In this document: piece after piece, positions 1 to 9,600 of the stretch
Position numbering within the stretch: position 1 is the first letter of the stretch
Layout: the number at the start of each line of letters is the position of its first letter
Source of the DNA: CAYXFD01 sp964464175
Lineage (GTDB): Bacteria > Cloacimonadota > Cloacimonadia > Cloacimonadales > JAJBBL01
Length of the DNA: 64,000 bases
Assembly (NCBI GenBank): GCA_964464175.1
Contig: CAYXFD010000002.1
Span: 62,001-126,000 of the forward strand
Reading direction: 5' to 3'
Position numbers and translations under genes: made by a program
Notes under the pieces: generated by a model
Seen by the model: the letters and a program-made list of their open reading frames with translations, nothing else
The model's database searches: none
What the model was told of the DNA's origin: nothing

Positions 1-573
1 TCCTTCATTAACATCCGCAGAAACAGAGACGGTTGTTGAGGAAGAAATATCAGATTCAGGTGTCTGAACAATGTTGGTAATTGCTAAACCGGTTATAACG
101 AGATCTCCCGTTAAAAGAACATCTCGTAATCTTTTTGCGGAAGGACTATTTGTTCTTATCCAGCGGATTATAACTTCGTCACCGCTTACAGTTATTGTCG
201 TTGGGCCTGAAGTCATGTAGGTAGAACTTGTCGGTGTCGGAGAATCAAAAGTTTGAGCAGTCCAGGAGAGTCCGCCATCATCAGAAATTTCGACAGTTAG
301 TGGTCCATTATCTCCCGATCCATACTTAGCTACATCAAAAATCAATTGTACATTTTCATAATCCGTCAAATCAAGGATTGGTGTTTGCAACCAGGCGTCT
401 ATACTGGTAAACCAGGCATAGCCGCCAGCACCAGTTTGCCAGGTTATGGCATTATCAGACCAACCGACAGGGCAAGCACCAGCTCTGAGTGTTTCATTAA
501 GAATCTCAGTTTGAGCCCACAAAAACCCCGTTAGTAACAAGGCAGTTAAAACTAACAAAAAAGTCCTTTTCAT
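1..573 (-). CDS. Secreted protein, N-terminal part (gene runs off the window)
   Basis: The reading frame opens at ATG 573 on the minus strand and stays open to the window edge, giving 191 residues. A GGAGG ribosome site lies just upstream (580-584). The N-terminus is a classical signal peptide: MKR, a leucine-rich core, then a likely cut after LWAQ near residue 21. The mature part starts with an aromatic-rich beta segment (GYAWFTSIDAW, then a stretch like VEISDDGGLSWTAQTF) of the jelly-roll type often seen in secreted multidomain proteins of FCB bacteria. It is probably another exported surface protein like its neighbours, but the C-terminus, where a sorting domain would be, is not visible. 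Function unknown; coding status is clear. Confidence 0.85.
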   Translation of the reverse strand, partial: MKRTFLLVLTALLLTGFLWAQTEILNETLRAGACPVGWSDNAITWQTGAGGYAWFTSIDAWLQTPILDLTDYENVQLIFDVAKYGSGDNGPLTVEISDDGGLSWTAQTFDSPTPTSSTYMTSGPTTITVSGDEVIIRWIRTNSPSAKRLRDVLLTGDLVITGLAITNIVQTPESDISSSTTVSVSADVNEG

Positions 574-1032
574 GTTAAACCTCCAAATGTATTTTGTATT
601 GTAAATTATCTGACAGCTGCGCGTCAGGGATTATGGGAATAGGTTGCTGCGAATCAAAGAGGTTAGGCATCCTATTGATAATAAACAGGTCTTGTAATAA
701 ATTACTTCCTTTGCGGAGCAGTATCCACATAGAGAAGGATAAAATATTCATGTATCTCTCTCCTTTAACGACATACAATATCTACACTAAATAATTAATT
801 TTCCGTTAAGAAGTCAAGGTTTATTTATCCTCTGATTAGTTTTCTCCGAAGGCAAAGCCTACTCGATTGTTTAAGCTATTTGGAGCAGCAATTGAACCGG
901 ATCAATTGTCGGTAAAAAACCACGGTTTTTTGAGTCATCCTGTCAGGTTTTAAGCAGCGCACGTACTCTGATAAACGTAGTTATCACGTTAACAACTTCA
1001 AAAAAAGAAATCGGGAGTCTTGCTGCTGCCCT
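574..1032. other. Gene-poor intergenic stretch with small hairpins
   Basis: Apart from the possible leader ORF at 575-751 I see no gene here. Two short perfect inverted repeats stand out: CAATTGA/TCAATTG (889-895 and 902-908), and an A6-CC/GG-T6 palindrome (914-931) that could act as a weak terminator for the gene ending at 1033. No convincing promoter was identified. Confidence 0.5.
575..751 (-). CDS. Possible 58-residue leader ORF before the truncated secreted protein gene
   Basis: A short frame starts at ATG 751 with an AGGAG site (760-764) eight bases upstream and ends with TAA at 575-577, one base before the ATG of the next gene at 573. It begins MNILSFSMWILLRKG and has a hydrophobic N-terminal third. 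The ribosome site and the almost touching stop/start suggest either translational coupling or a leader peptide. I recognise no family, and chance is a real alternative because the frame is short. Confidence 0.3.
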   Translation of the reverse strand: MNILSFSMWILLRKGSNLLQDLFIINRMPNLFDSQQPIPIIPDAQLSDNLQYKIHLEV

Positions 1033-4000
1033 TTATTTTAATAGCAACGCTTTTCTGGTCTCCCTGAAATTTCCAGCCCGGAGATCATAAAAGTATATTC
1101 CGGAACCAACAGGTCTGTTGTTGTTATTTGTTCCCTGCCACTGAATATTATGGTCTCCTGCCGGCAAGGTGTCTTCTACGAGGTTGGCAACGAGTTCTCC
1201 CTTGATATTGTAGATATTTAGGACAACCTTTTCTTGCACCGGCAGAGAGAAGGAAATATTGGTTACAGGGTTGAAGGGATTAGGATAATTCTGCCTCAAT
1301 GAGTAAGATTGGGGGAGTAGAGGGATATCGTCCAAACTGTTGCTTGAATCTCCGGTATTGACAATATTAGAAGTGGCACTTTCTCCTTCCGGGTAAACTG
1401 CCACTATAAAATAGCTGTATAAACTCTGGGAAACGGGAAGTAAATCGGTATAGTAGAGTTCCTCGGTTGTACCTATCTGCTGAAAGAAACCGCTGTCCTT
1501 TTGTCGATAGATGACGAATGTGACTGATTCATCCAAGGTCTGTCTCTTCTCTCCTCTTCTCACTGTTTCAAAACCTTGAGGTGATTCATTTCTGCTGGAG
1601 GGGATAAGGGGTTCATATTGCCAGGAAAGATCAACAGTAATGTTATTATCATGTAAGATGAATTCCAGATTAGTAGGAGGGGTAAGAAACTGTAGAGAGA
1701 AGTCAATTCCGGTTGTATTGGTCAACTCTTCAACAGTTAACTCGTAAGACAAATCAGAAAAGTGATGAGGTAAGGAAGCTGAAATATCATAGGTACCGGG
1801 GGGGAGAACCAGATCATAATTCCCGTTATTATCAGGTTTTACAGCATAATCTCCGGCGGTGATGATCGTAGTATCAACCGGATAAGGGCTCTGGATGAGG
1901 TCAATGTTTCCGGAGATAACAGCTGATAAGCTGTTTATCCCGTTAAGATGAAATTCATTAATAAGCCAACCCGGCTCATTTACCCATGGTCCTGAACCGA
2001 AATGCCAGCGGAAACGGGCAAGTTTTCCGAAATGTTGGGAGAGATCGAATACTGCCTCCTGCCAGCCGTTACTGTTACCGGAAAAGGCAGGTTGGTTGGG
2101 AATCCCCGAGTTGCCGGAGTTAACGCTTGATACGGGGTAACCTCCGGCAGGATGGACAATTTGCCAGTTCAAACCGTCATCAGTGGTGATCTTGACATTT
2201 CCGCCGTCCCAATAATTCTCCATGATATAGAGATGTTGGAAGGACAACTCAGTTGTAGGGGTAATCAGGAATCCCGGAGTATCGAGTGTCCAGTTGGCGG
2301 AATTTGCATAATTACTATCTAAAGCGGTTGCCCAGACATTGGTATCCGAAAAGCCGGTGTTACCTGGTTCCCCGTATTGCCAGCCATCGGGATCATTACT
2401 GCTGAAACTGCCGTCATATTCTGCAAAATTCAGCGAAACATCATCCATAGTAACTCCGAAATAGAGTTCCTTATGAAAGCCCAGTATATTGTTACCACTT
2501 ACATCCAAATTAAAAGATACAACCTGTTCTTCCGGGCAATTATCTGTTATTGTAATACTGACAGCTTTTTGGATGCTGGCCTGGGGAGGTATATTCCCTA
2601 AATCAAGCTGCGGAGTGTTAATAGTAAGGAAGATATTATCGGTATTTAAGCTAAGATTCGCATCCTTTACCTCAGTGTTACTGGGATTAGTAAAGCCTAA
2701 AACCATGAATATATTCTCCCCCGGATCCGGAATTCCGTTGCCATTCCCCTCAGTTTCATTGATCATATATGAACTGAGCTGAAGATTCGGTTTGCTTACT
2801 TCGAGATGGAAAGGGAAACTAAAATCTGTAGTGGAAGACTGAAGAGTGATCTCAAAATCCATTGTATAATTGTTAGGCACAGAACCGAGAACATCGAAAT
2901 CAAAAAACTCTCTGTTTACCTCTTCAGTGCCGGAAAGAATATCATAATAGGGGGAGGAGTTATTTCTCATATAGACATAGGGGCTGGAAGTGGTAATGGT
3001 TCCGGTAACATCAGTTGCCGTGGCATGCCCGATATTCCTTATGTAAATCCCTAACTTGACGTTTTCGCCGGCATCGATCTGTCCGGTGGAGTTTTCATCG
3101 AAAAAGGCGACACTCTGTCTGACCAGGAAAGGTTCGCCATAATTTTCCGGACCGACGATCATTATGGCACTGTGATGTGACAACGAGCCTGCTGCTGTGG
3201 GATATTGATTGGCAAAGGTGTAGGTTAATCCGCTGTTACCGGTGTGATCTCCTATCCCGGCAGTACAAAAATTACCCCAGTTACCGTTAGGATAACCCGA
3301 GCTATTATTAACGTTGTTGAAAGTCTTGTATTGGATTTTAATGAATCCTTCATCAATGGTAGGCTCTGTTGCAGGATTATTGAGGATAATCTGAAAAGTC
3401 TCTTCTGCGGAAGCGATTAGATTACGGGCATTCTGCCACTGGATAACATAGAATTCATTAGCGGGATCGGCATAAGTATATACCCCGCCCTGTGACAAAC
3501 TAAGATTATCCCAGAATGCTGCTACCATAGGATTAGGTCCTAAGGGTCCGGGTAACATCGAGTTGCGGAATGTTCCCTGCTGTGTTTCTCCAAAACTTAT
3601 CCATCCGTTAGCAGAGATAGTAATTGTATCATAATCTATTCCATAGAACCGGAAGGAAAAGGGAAGATCTGCCGTAACGATACCCTGATTATTATTGTAG
3701 TCTGCTTGTAACCCGGTATTTTGACCGCTACCCCCTAACTGAGGAGCAATCTCGATCCAGTCATAAGTAGGGGCATATTCATAATCCGTATCCTCCATCC
3801 CGTAGATATAGTAGCCGTAGTCACAGGGACCGAGAGGGTCGTTTACAGATACCAGGCCTATCGGGATTTGTAACTGTTCGATTGTTTCAAAACCTAAATA
3901 GTTGTAGAGAACAAGCTCTAAATCTATTGTCATCCCTGTAATCAGAGATTCGAAGGCAGTTACAACAAAGGAGTTTGATACCATAGAGGTGCTGCTTCCT

Positions 4001-6501
4001 CCAGCTTCGATGTCTCCGAAGAAAGCGAGAGAATCCGAGACATCGAAAAGGGGATTTTTTGAGCGGAGGATTCCGTAGATTTGCTCGGCATCGACCAGAC
4101 CTACATTCTCCAAAGTTATTCTCAGCGGAGAGGTTTGACCCGGTTCGATATAGTCATTGTTATCGTCAGTTATCAAAGCTGTCGGTTTCAGGGTATTGCT
4201 GCTGATCCTGAGTGTAAATTTGCTCTGCCAGGTGTTGCCGGTGGCATCAGCCAGTTCGAGGTTGAACATTATCGGGATTAAATTTGGGGCAGCATGAGAG
4301 AGTGAGACCATGAACAATTCATTGCTTTCTGAGGTATTTCCGGGAGAGATATTGCCGAATGCGGAGGTTGCCTGCTGAATATCTACATAGGGACTGTTAC
4401 TGCTAATAGTTCCGCTAAGGGCATAAACATGATCCGTACGATGGTTTTTTACCGTAAGAAGTAAAGAGACATTATTACCTGCTTCCAGAGGGTCATTTAC
4501 GATCATACTCTCCAGAGAAACAGAAGCCTCGCCTGTTAAATCAAAAGTACCTATGTGCGGTAGATGATCAGGTTTAGTAACGGTAATGGTAACTTCACCG
4601 CTGTTATTAGGATCGAATAAATGGGTAATTGTGCCGTCAGGACCGGTATAACCGGTGACAAAGATATCATCATCACCCTGTCTCAGAGTAACCCAGGCAT
4701 TTTCGACCGATTGATTGAATTCGTTAGTAACGGTTACTTCAAGATAGTTGGCACCGAGTGGGAGGACTTCATCATAAGAGACATTCATCATCTTTGGCTT
4801 ATCAACCCAGATATCCATGGAAGGGTCTCCCATCAGATTTACCCAGTGAGAAAACTGTGGGGGGTGGGTAGGATGGACTATTCCAAATGTTTGGTGAAGA
4901 AATATCTTTCCCCGGACAAGGGTTTCTCCCATTGTTCTGATACCCTCATTATAGATACCGTAAGTGAAAGCACCACTTAAGAGATTATTATAAGCAGTTT
5001 TGCTTTCTAAAGTATTAACTCCGATCGCACTCACTCCCCCTTTCGGCTGAATAGCAGATCCCAGAACAACAAATCGTTCCGTTTCACTGCTGGTTTGATT
5101 AATATTGTAATTTAGGGTATTACAGGTTAAAAAGAAGCAATTCGGGAGCATCAAGCCATTAGCGATGTTGCCGTCGCTGCTTGACCAGCTATAGTCAAAA
5201 GCGTAATATCCTCTGTAGTTGAAGAGAAAGGTTCCCTGGTTCAGGGCATTGGTTATTTGAGTACCAATGGGGGAATAATAGACTTCAGAGAAATTAAAAT
5301 TGGGATTATAGAGCAGCATTAATTCTTTGGCATACTTCATGGTAAAGAGGGTTGAAATACCCCAACCGGTGGGAGAACCGACCAAAAGAGCATGTGAATA
5401 CCAATTCATGTTGCCGATAAACGGATCCTTTTCATAATTTCTTATCTTAGTCCACATCGTCAATAAGTGTTCCTGACTGTAAATCGGGAATCTCCCGACA
5501 AAGACGTCGGAGATATTATCATTGCCGTCCAGTAAGGAATAGGGGTGGTCGCCTGCTGTGTTTGGATGAGCATTGAAGGGAGGAATCGAAAATGAACCCT
5601 GCCCTCCGCCGATCAGGATTACGTATTCGGGAGGGTTTTCCCAATTATCATAAGCATTCTGGATATAGTTCTTGATCGCATTATTGGAGTTGAGCATCTG
5701 AGTATTAGTGGCTGTTATCTCAAATCCTTTCTGCCGTTTCCAGTTGACAAAGGCGTTGACTATTGGCTCCAGTGTCGCATTATGATGGTAAACTACCAGA
5801 ATACTGCGAGCTTGATACTCCCAGTTTGGATCAAGAAAGTCATCATAATTGAGGAGGGTGCTGCGGTAAATTTTCTCAAAACTTCGGGACCGTTTTCTCT
5901 GAGGGCGGTTAATCTCATTTTCTCCGCTGAGATAGGGATTATGTTCAATTCTCAAACGGATATGCCGGTTAACTTCCAATTCACCCTTAACCGGGTTATA
6001 ACGGAAAGGAGTTACTGCAACGGAAACAAACCTGATGTCCCTCATTACTGCCGGAGTTCCGATCTCGCTGACCGAAGCCGGAAATAGTTTATCCTTGAGA
6101 TAGAAGTTTTCATCATAGAGAAATTCATGAGCCGAGAGCTTATCATAATCGGCACCCTGGGAAGGAAATATTGCAATATTACCGAGAATTTCCGTCTCCA
6201 GAATTCGGCTCTCCTGCAATTCAGCATTACCGGTATTAGGGATCGCTATGGAAAATGAAAAGACCGGCAATTCAGGTAAGCCTTCATGCATTAAATGAAC
6301 AGCTTCCGGGTGACTGACCCGGTAAAAAGCCCTATCAGCTGCTTCAGTTAAAATCAGCTCATAATCATCAAGATAAAACTCAATTTCTGTAAAATCCTCT
6401 GCTGTGCGAGTTATAGTAAATACCTGCTCTGCAGCGAGGAACGTTATGTTCAGGATAAACAGTGTCAGAACTATTCCTGCTATCAATATCTGCTTCTTCA
6501 T
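1033..6501 (-). CDS. Gingipain-like C25 family surface protein with T9SS-type sorting domain (copy 1)
   Basis: A protein of 1822 residues. I start at ATG 6501, which has GAGGAG six bases upstream (6508-6513), rather than the TTG one codon earlier. Order of parts: signal peptide (1-25), C25 propeptide-like region (about 30-205), caspase-like C25 domain (about 230-570, including GDHPY, the Cys in FFLTC at residue 460, and MGDPSM at its end), several Ig/CARDB-like beta modules, a jelly-roll/MAM-like module with NSNGWQEAVFDL, a carboxypeptidase-regulatory-like module, an FN3-like segment, and a C-terminal sorting domain with YPNPFNPVTNISFSLP ending in ALLLK. C25 enzymes are Cys/His proteases; here the usual GHG motif reads RGYY, so the catalytic His appears absent. 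Last of three tandem paralogues and the most diverged. Probably exported by a type IX system and attached to the surface. Confidence 0.9.
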   Translation of the reverse strand: MKKQILIAGIVLTLFILNITFLAAEQVFTITRTAEDFTEIEFYLDDYELILTEAADRAFYRVSHPEAVHLMHEGLPELPVFSFSIAIPNTGNAELQESRILETEILGNIAIFPSQGADYDKLSAHEFLYDENFYLKDKLFPASVSEIGTPAVMRDIRFVSVAVTPFRYNPVKGELEVNRHIRLRIEHNPYLSGENEINRPQRKRSRSFEKIYRSTLLNYDDFLDPNWEYQARSILVVYHHNATLEPIVNAFVNWKRQKGFEITATNTQMLNSNNAIKNYIQNAYDNWENPPEYVILIGGGQGSFSIPPFNAHPNTAGDHPYSLLDGNDNISDVFVGRFPIYSQEHLLTMWTKIRNYEKDPFIGNMNWYSHALLVGSPTGWGISTLFTMKYAKELMLLYNPNFNFSEVYYSPIGTQITNALNQGTFLFNYRGYYAFDYSWSSSDGNIANGLMLPNCFFLTCNTLNYNINQTSSETERFVVLGSAIQPKGGVSAIGVNTLESKTAYNNLLSGAFTYGIYNEGIRTMGETLVRGKIFLHQTFGIVHPTHPPQFSHWVNLMGDPSMDIWVDKPKMMNVSYDEVLPLGANYLEVTVTNEFNQSVENAWVTLRQGDDDIFVTGYTGPDGTITHLFDPNNSGEVTITVTKPDHLPHIGTFDLTGEASVSLESMIVNDPLEAGNNVSLLLTVKNHRTDHVYALSGTISSNSPYVDIQQATSAFGNISPGNTSESNELFMVSLSHAAPNLIPIMFNLELADATGNTWQSKFTLRISSNTLKPTALITDDNNDYIEPGQTSPLRITLENVGLVDAEQIYGILRSKNPLFDVSDSLAFFGDIEAGGSSTSMVSNSFVVTAFESLITGMTIDLELVLYNYLGFETIEQLQIPIGLVSVNDPLGPCDYGYYIYGMEDTDYEYAPTYDWIEIAPQLGGSGQNTGLQADYNNNQGIVTADLPFSFRFYGIDYDTITISANGWISFGETQQGTFRNSMLPGPLGPNPMVAAFWDNLSLSQGGVYTYADPANEFYVIQWQNARNLIASAEETFQIILNNPATEPTIDEGFIKIQYKTFNNVNNSSGYPNGNWGNFCTAGIGDHTGNSGLTYTFANQYPTAAGSLSHHSAIMIVGPENYGEPFLVRQSVAFFDENSTGQIDAGENVKLGIYIRNIGHATATDVTGTITTSSPYVYMRNNSSPYYDILSGTEEVNREFFDFDVLGSVPNNYTMDFEITLQSSTTDFSFPFHLEVSKPNLQLSSYMINETEGNGNGIPDPGENIFMVLGFTNPSNTEVKDANLSLNTDNIFLTINTPQLDLGNIPPQASIQKAVSITITDNCPEEQVVSFNLDVSGNNILGFHKELYFGVTMDDVSLNFAEYDGSFSSNDPDGWQYGEPGNTGFSDTNVWATALDSNYANSANWTLDTPGFLITPTTELSFQHLYIMENYWDGGNVKITTDDGLNWQIVHPAGGYPVSSVNSGNSGIPNQPAFSGNSNGWQEAVFDLSQHFGKLARFRWHFGSGPWVNEPGWLINEFHLNGINSLSAVISGNIDLIQSPYPVDTTIITAGDYAVKPDNNGNYDLVLPPGTYDISASLPHHFSDLSYELTVEELTNTTGIDFSLQFLTPPTNLEFILHDNNITVDLSWQYEPLIPSSRNESPQGFETVRRGEKRQTLDESVTFVIYRQKDSGFFQQIGTTEELYYTDLLPVSQSLYSYFIVAVYPEGESATSNIVNTGDSSNSLDDIPLLPQSYSLRQNYPNPFNPVTNISFSLPVQEKVVLNIYNIKGELVANLVEDTLPAGDHNIQWQGTNNNNRPVGSGIYFYDLRAGNFRETRKALLLK

Positions 6502-6531
6502 CAAGAACTCCTCAACGAAAATTGGGAAAAC

Positions 6532-6570
6532 GAGTACCGGACTTGAATGGGTAATCCAGGTCCGGTACTC
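6532..6570 (-). terminator. Intrinsic terminator after C25 copy 2
   Basis: A perfect 11-base inverted repeat (GAGTACCGGAC at 6532-6542, GTCCGGTACTC at 6560-6570) with a 17-base loop lies downstream of the minus-strand stop at 6644. On the minus strand the stem is followed by the T-rich tract CGTTTTCCCAATTTTC. It suggests that C25 copy 1 can be transcribed separately from copies 2 and 3. Confidence 0.6.
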
Positions 6571-6643
6571 AATGTATTGTTCCTACAGCATAATGCTGCC
6601 GGATATAGTAAAACACTCATAGAAAGATCAGGCGATTGCCTAC

Positions 6644-9600
6644 TTATTTCAGTAGTACGGCTTTCCTGATAGCGGAGAATCTTCCCGCTTCTATCCGGTA
6701 GAAGTAGATACCGGAGCTGACCCTTCTCTCATTGTTATTGATACCTTGCCATTGCACTGTATGTGATCCGGCAGGCATGTTCTCATTATTGACCACGGTT
6801 CTGACCAGTTCACCCTTGATATTGAATATCTTGAGAGTTACCCTTTCCTGTTCCGGAAGAGTAAAGGAGATATTTGTCACCGGGTTGAAGGGATTAGGAT
6901 AGTTTTGACGCAGAGTAAAGACCGCATCAGGAGTTACTATCTCTTCTGTAAAGACCGGATTATCGGAACTTACCGTATCGGTCTGATCACTGATACCTAT
7001 CGGATAAACCGTTACAACGTAGTAGCGGTAAACATTCTCTCCCTCAGGCAGAGTTTCCGTAAACTGCAGCTCGGTAGTAGTGGCTATCTCATTGAAATGC
7101 CCGCTGTTTTTCTGTCTCTGGATAGAGAAATAATAATCATCATCACGACCATTTTTACCAGATTGTCTCGATCTGTTATCCGGCAGTGGATTGTATTCCC
7201 AGTTAAGAACGATCGTATCATCACTATTGGGGATTGCCAGGGTCAGATTCTCCGGCGGGGTCAGATATTGCAGGGTGAAATCAATGCCGCTTTCAGTTTC
7301 CAGCTCAGTAAGGGTTACCTCATATTCGGTATCGTCGAAATGGTGGGGGAGAGATGCTGTAACCTGATAGTTGCCGGCAGGAACTACAAGGGTGTAGTTG
7401 CCGTTAAGATCGGGCTTTACGGCATAATCACCGGCACTGATAATTACTTCATTAACGGTAACGGGGCTTTGCAGAAGTTCTACACTACCGGAGATAACAG
7501 AATATAGAGGGTTAGTTCCGCTTAAAGAAAAGTCATCGATGTACCAGCCGGGTTCATTGACCCAGGGACCGGAACCGAAATGCCAGCGGATACGGGCAAA
7601 CCTACCGAAGAAGGGGGAGAGGTCGAACTCTGCTTCCTGCCAGCCGTTACTGTTACCGGTATAGGCAGGTTGATTAGGGATACCGGAAGCTCCGGAATTG
7701 ATATTAGATACCGGATACTCCTCGGTAGGATGGATCAGCTGCCAGCTGTCCCCTGCATCGGTCGAAAGCTTGAGGTTACCGCCATCCCAGTAGTTCTCTA
7801 TCTGATAGTAATGATAGAAGGTCAGAAGGCTTGCCGGAGTAAGAAGAAAATCGGGGGTCTCGAGTATCCAGTTTGCCTGGTTGGCATAGTTGTCATCCAG
7901 AACAGTAGCCCAGACCTTGCTTCCGGAATAGGGGTTAATGTCCGGCAGACCCCATTGCCAGCCGTCTTCATCATTACTGCTAAAACCGCCGTTATCATCT
8001 TCAAAATCATGAAAGATATCTTCTTTAGAGACACCAAAAATCAGCTCTCTGCTGAAAGTAGTGACGTTAGATCCGCTGATAGTAACATTCATTACCAAGG
8101 CTTCTCCCTGGGGACAGTTTTCGTCGATCATTATGGTGACTGGCTGCTGAATGCTGCTTTCCGGAGGAACATCACCAAGGTTGCTGTTTCCGGTTACTAT
8201 TTCGAGATAGTCGCTCAAAGAAGTGACAGTAATATTCGAGTTATTTATTGTTGCCAAGGAAGGGTTTGAGAAATCAAGAGCCAGATTTATTGTTTCACCC
8301 GGGTCAATAATGCCGTTACCGTTTCCCTCAACTTCTTCTATGAGGTAAGCCCTTAACTCGAAACTTGGTCTGTGGACAGTCAGATGGAAGGGGAAAGAGG
8401 TTTGAGCATTACTTGCCGATATTTCAAGACTGAAAGAAATATTCTGCCCGGCTGGGGTTGCCGAAGAGACATTGAACTCAAAATATTCTGTATTGACAAT
8501 CTCTGTCAAAGAGTGAATATCTTCATAGGGGGAAGTGTTGTTGATCATCGAAATATAAGGACTCGTTGTGGAGATCGTTCCTAAAACATCTTCTGCAGTG
8601 GCATAACCGATATTCTTGATATAGATACCCATTTTGACATTATCTCCCGCTCCAATAACACCGGGATCACTGGTATCATACATTAACATATCACCCCGTA
8701 AAAGGAAGGGCTCACTATAATTCATAGGACCTACTATCATAATAGCACTTTCGTTCGTTAATGTTTGGGCTGCTGTGGGATATTGATTAGCAAAAGTGTA
8801 GGTCAAACCAACATCATTAGTATGGTCACCAATACCAACTGTGGCAAAATTTGACCAGTCTCCGTAAGCAGTGCCGTTATTAACATTATTGATTGTTTTA
8901 TACTGGATTTTAACAAACCCGTCGTCAATTGTAGGTTCTAATTCCGGATTATAGAGAATTATCTGAAAAGTCTGTTGGTGATTACCAGGTACTGTAGCAT
9001 TGTGCCACTGAATGATAAAGATATCCTCATCCTCATCGTGATAGGTATAAACACCACCACCGGAAAGATTCAGATTGTCCCAGAAGGCAGCTACAATAGG
9101 ATTGGGACCTAAAGGTCCGGGCAGCATGAAATTTCTCCAGGTTGCCTGTTCCGTTACCCCAAAACTTATCCAGCCGTTGGCACAAATACTGATCTGATCA
9201 TAATCAATTCCATAGAACCGGAAAGTGAAAGGAAGTCCCATATTCATCACATTCTGATTATTTCCCCAATCTGCTGATAATCCGGTATTGACTCCGTCTC
9301 CGCCCAACTGAGGAGCTATCTCAAGCCAGTCATAGGCAGGGGCATGTTCATAATCAGTGTCTTCCATACCATAGATGTAGTAGCCGTAATCACAAGGTCC
9401 GAGCGGGTCGCTGACCGTAATCAGACCGACAGGAATAGCAGCCGCTATAGTCAATGCAAAGCCGTAATTATTATAAAGATGAATATCGACATCAATACTC
9501 ATTCCGGTGATCAGATCGTCCAAAGCGGTGATGATAAAAGATTGATCCATTGCCGAGGTTATGGACTGTCCTACGGCGATATTGCCAAAATAGGCTAAAG

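Noticed and set aside
6905..7507. Open frame of 200 codons on the plus strand, repeated at 12408-13010
   Set aside because: It lies antisense to the C-terminal coding region of the C25 genes; its repetition only reflects the duplicated DNA. No ribosome site or recognisable protein.
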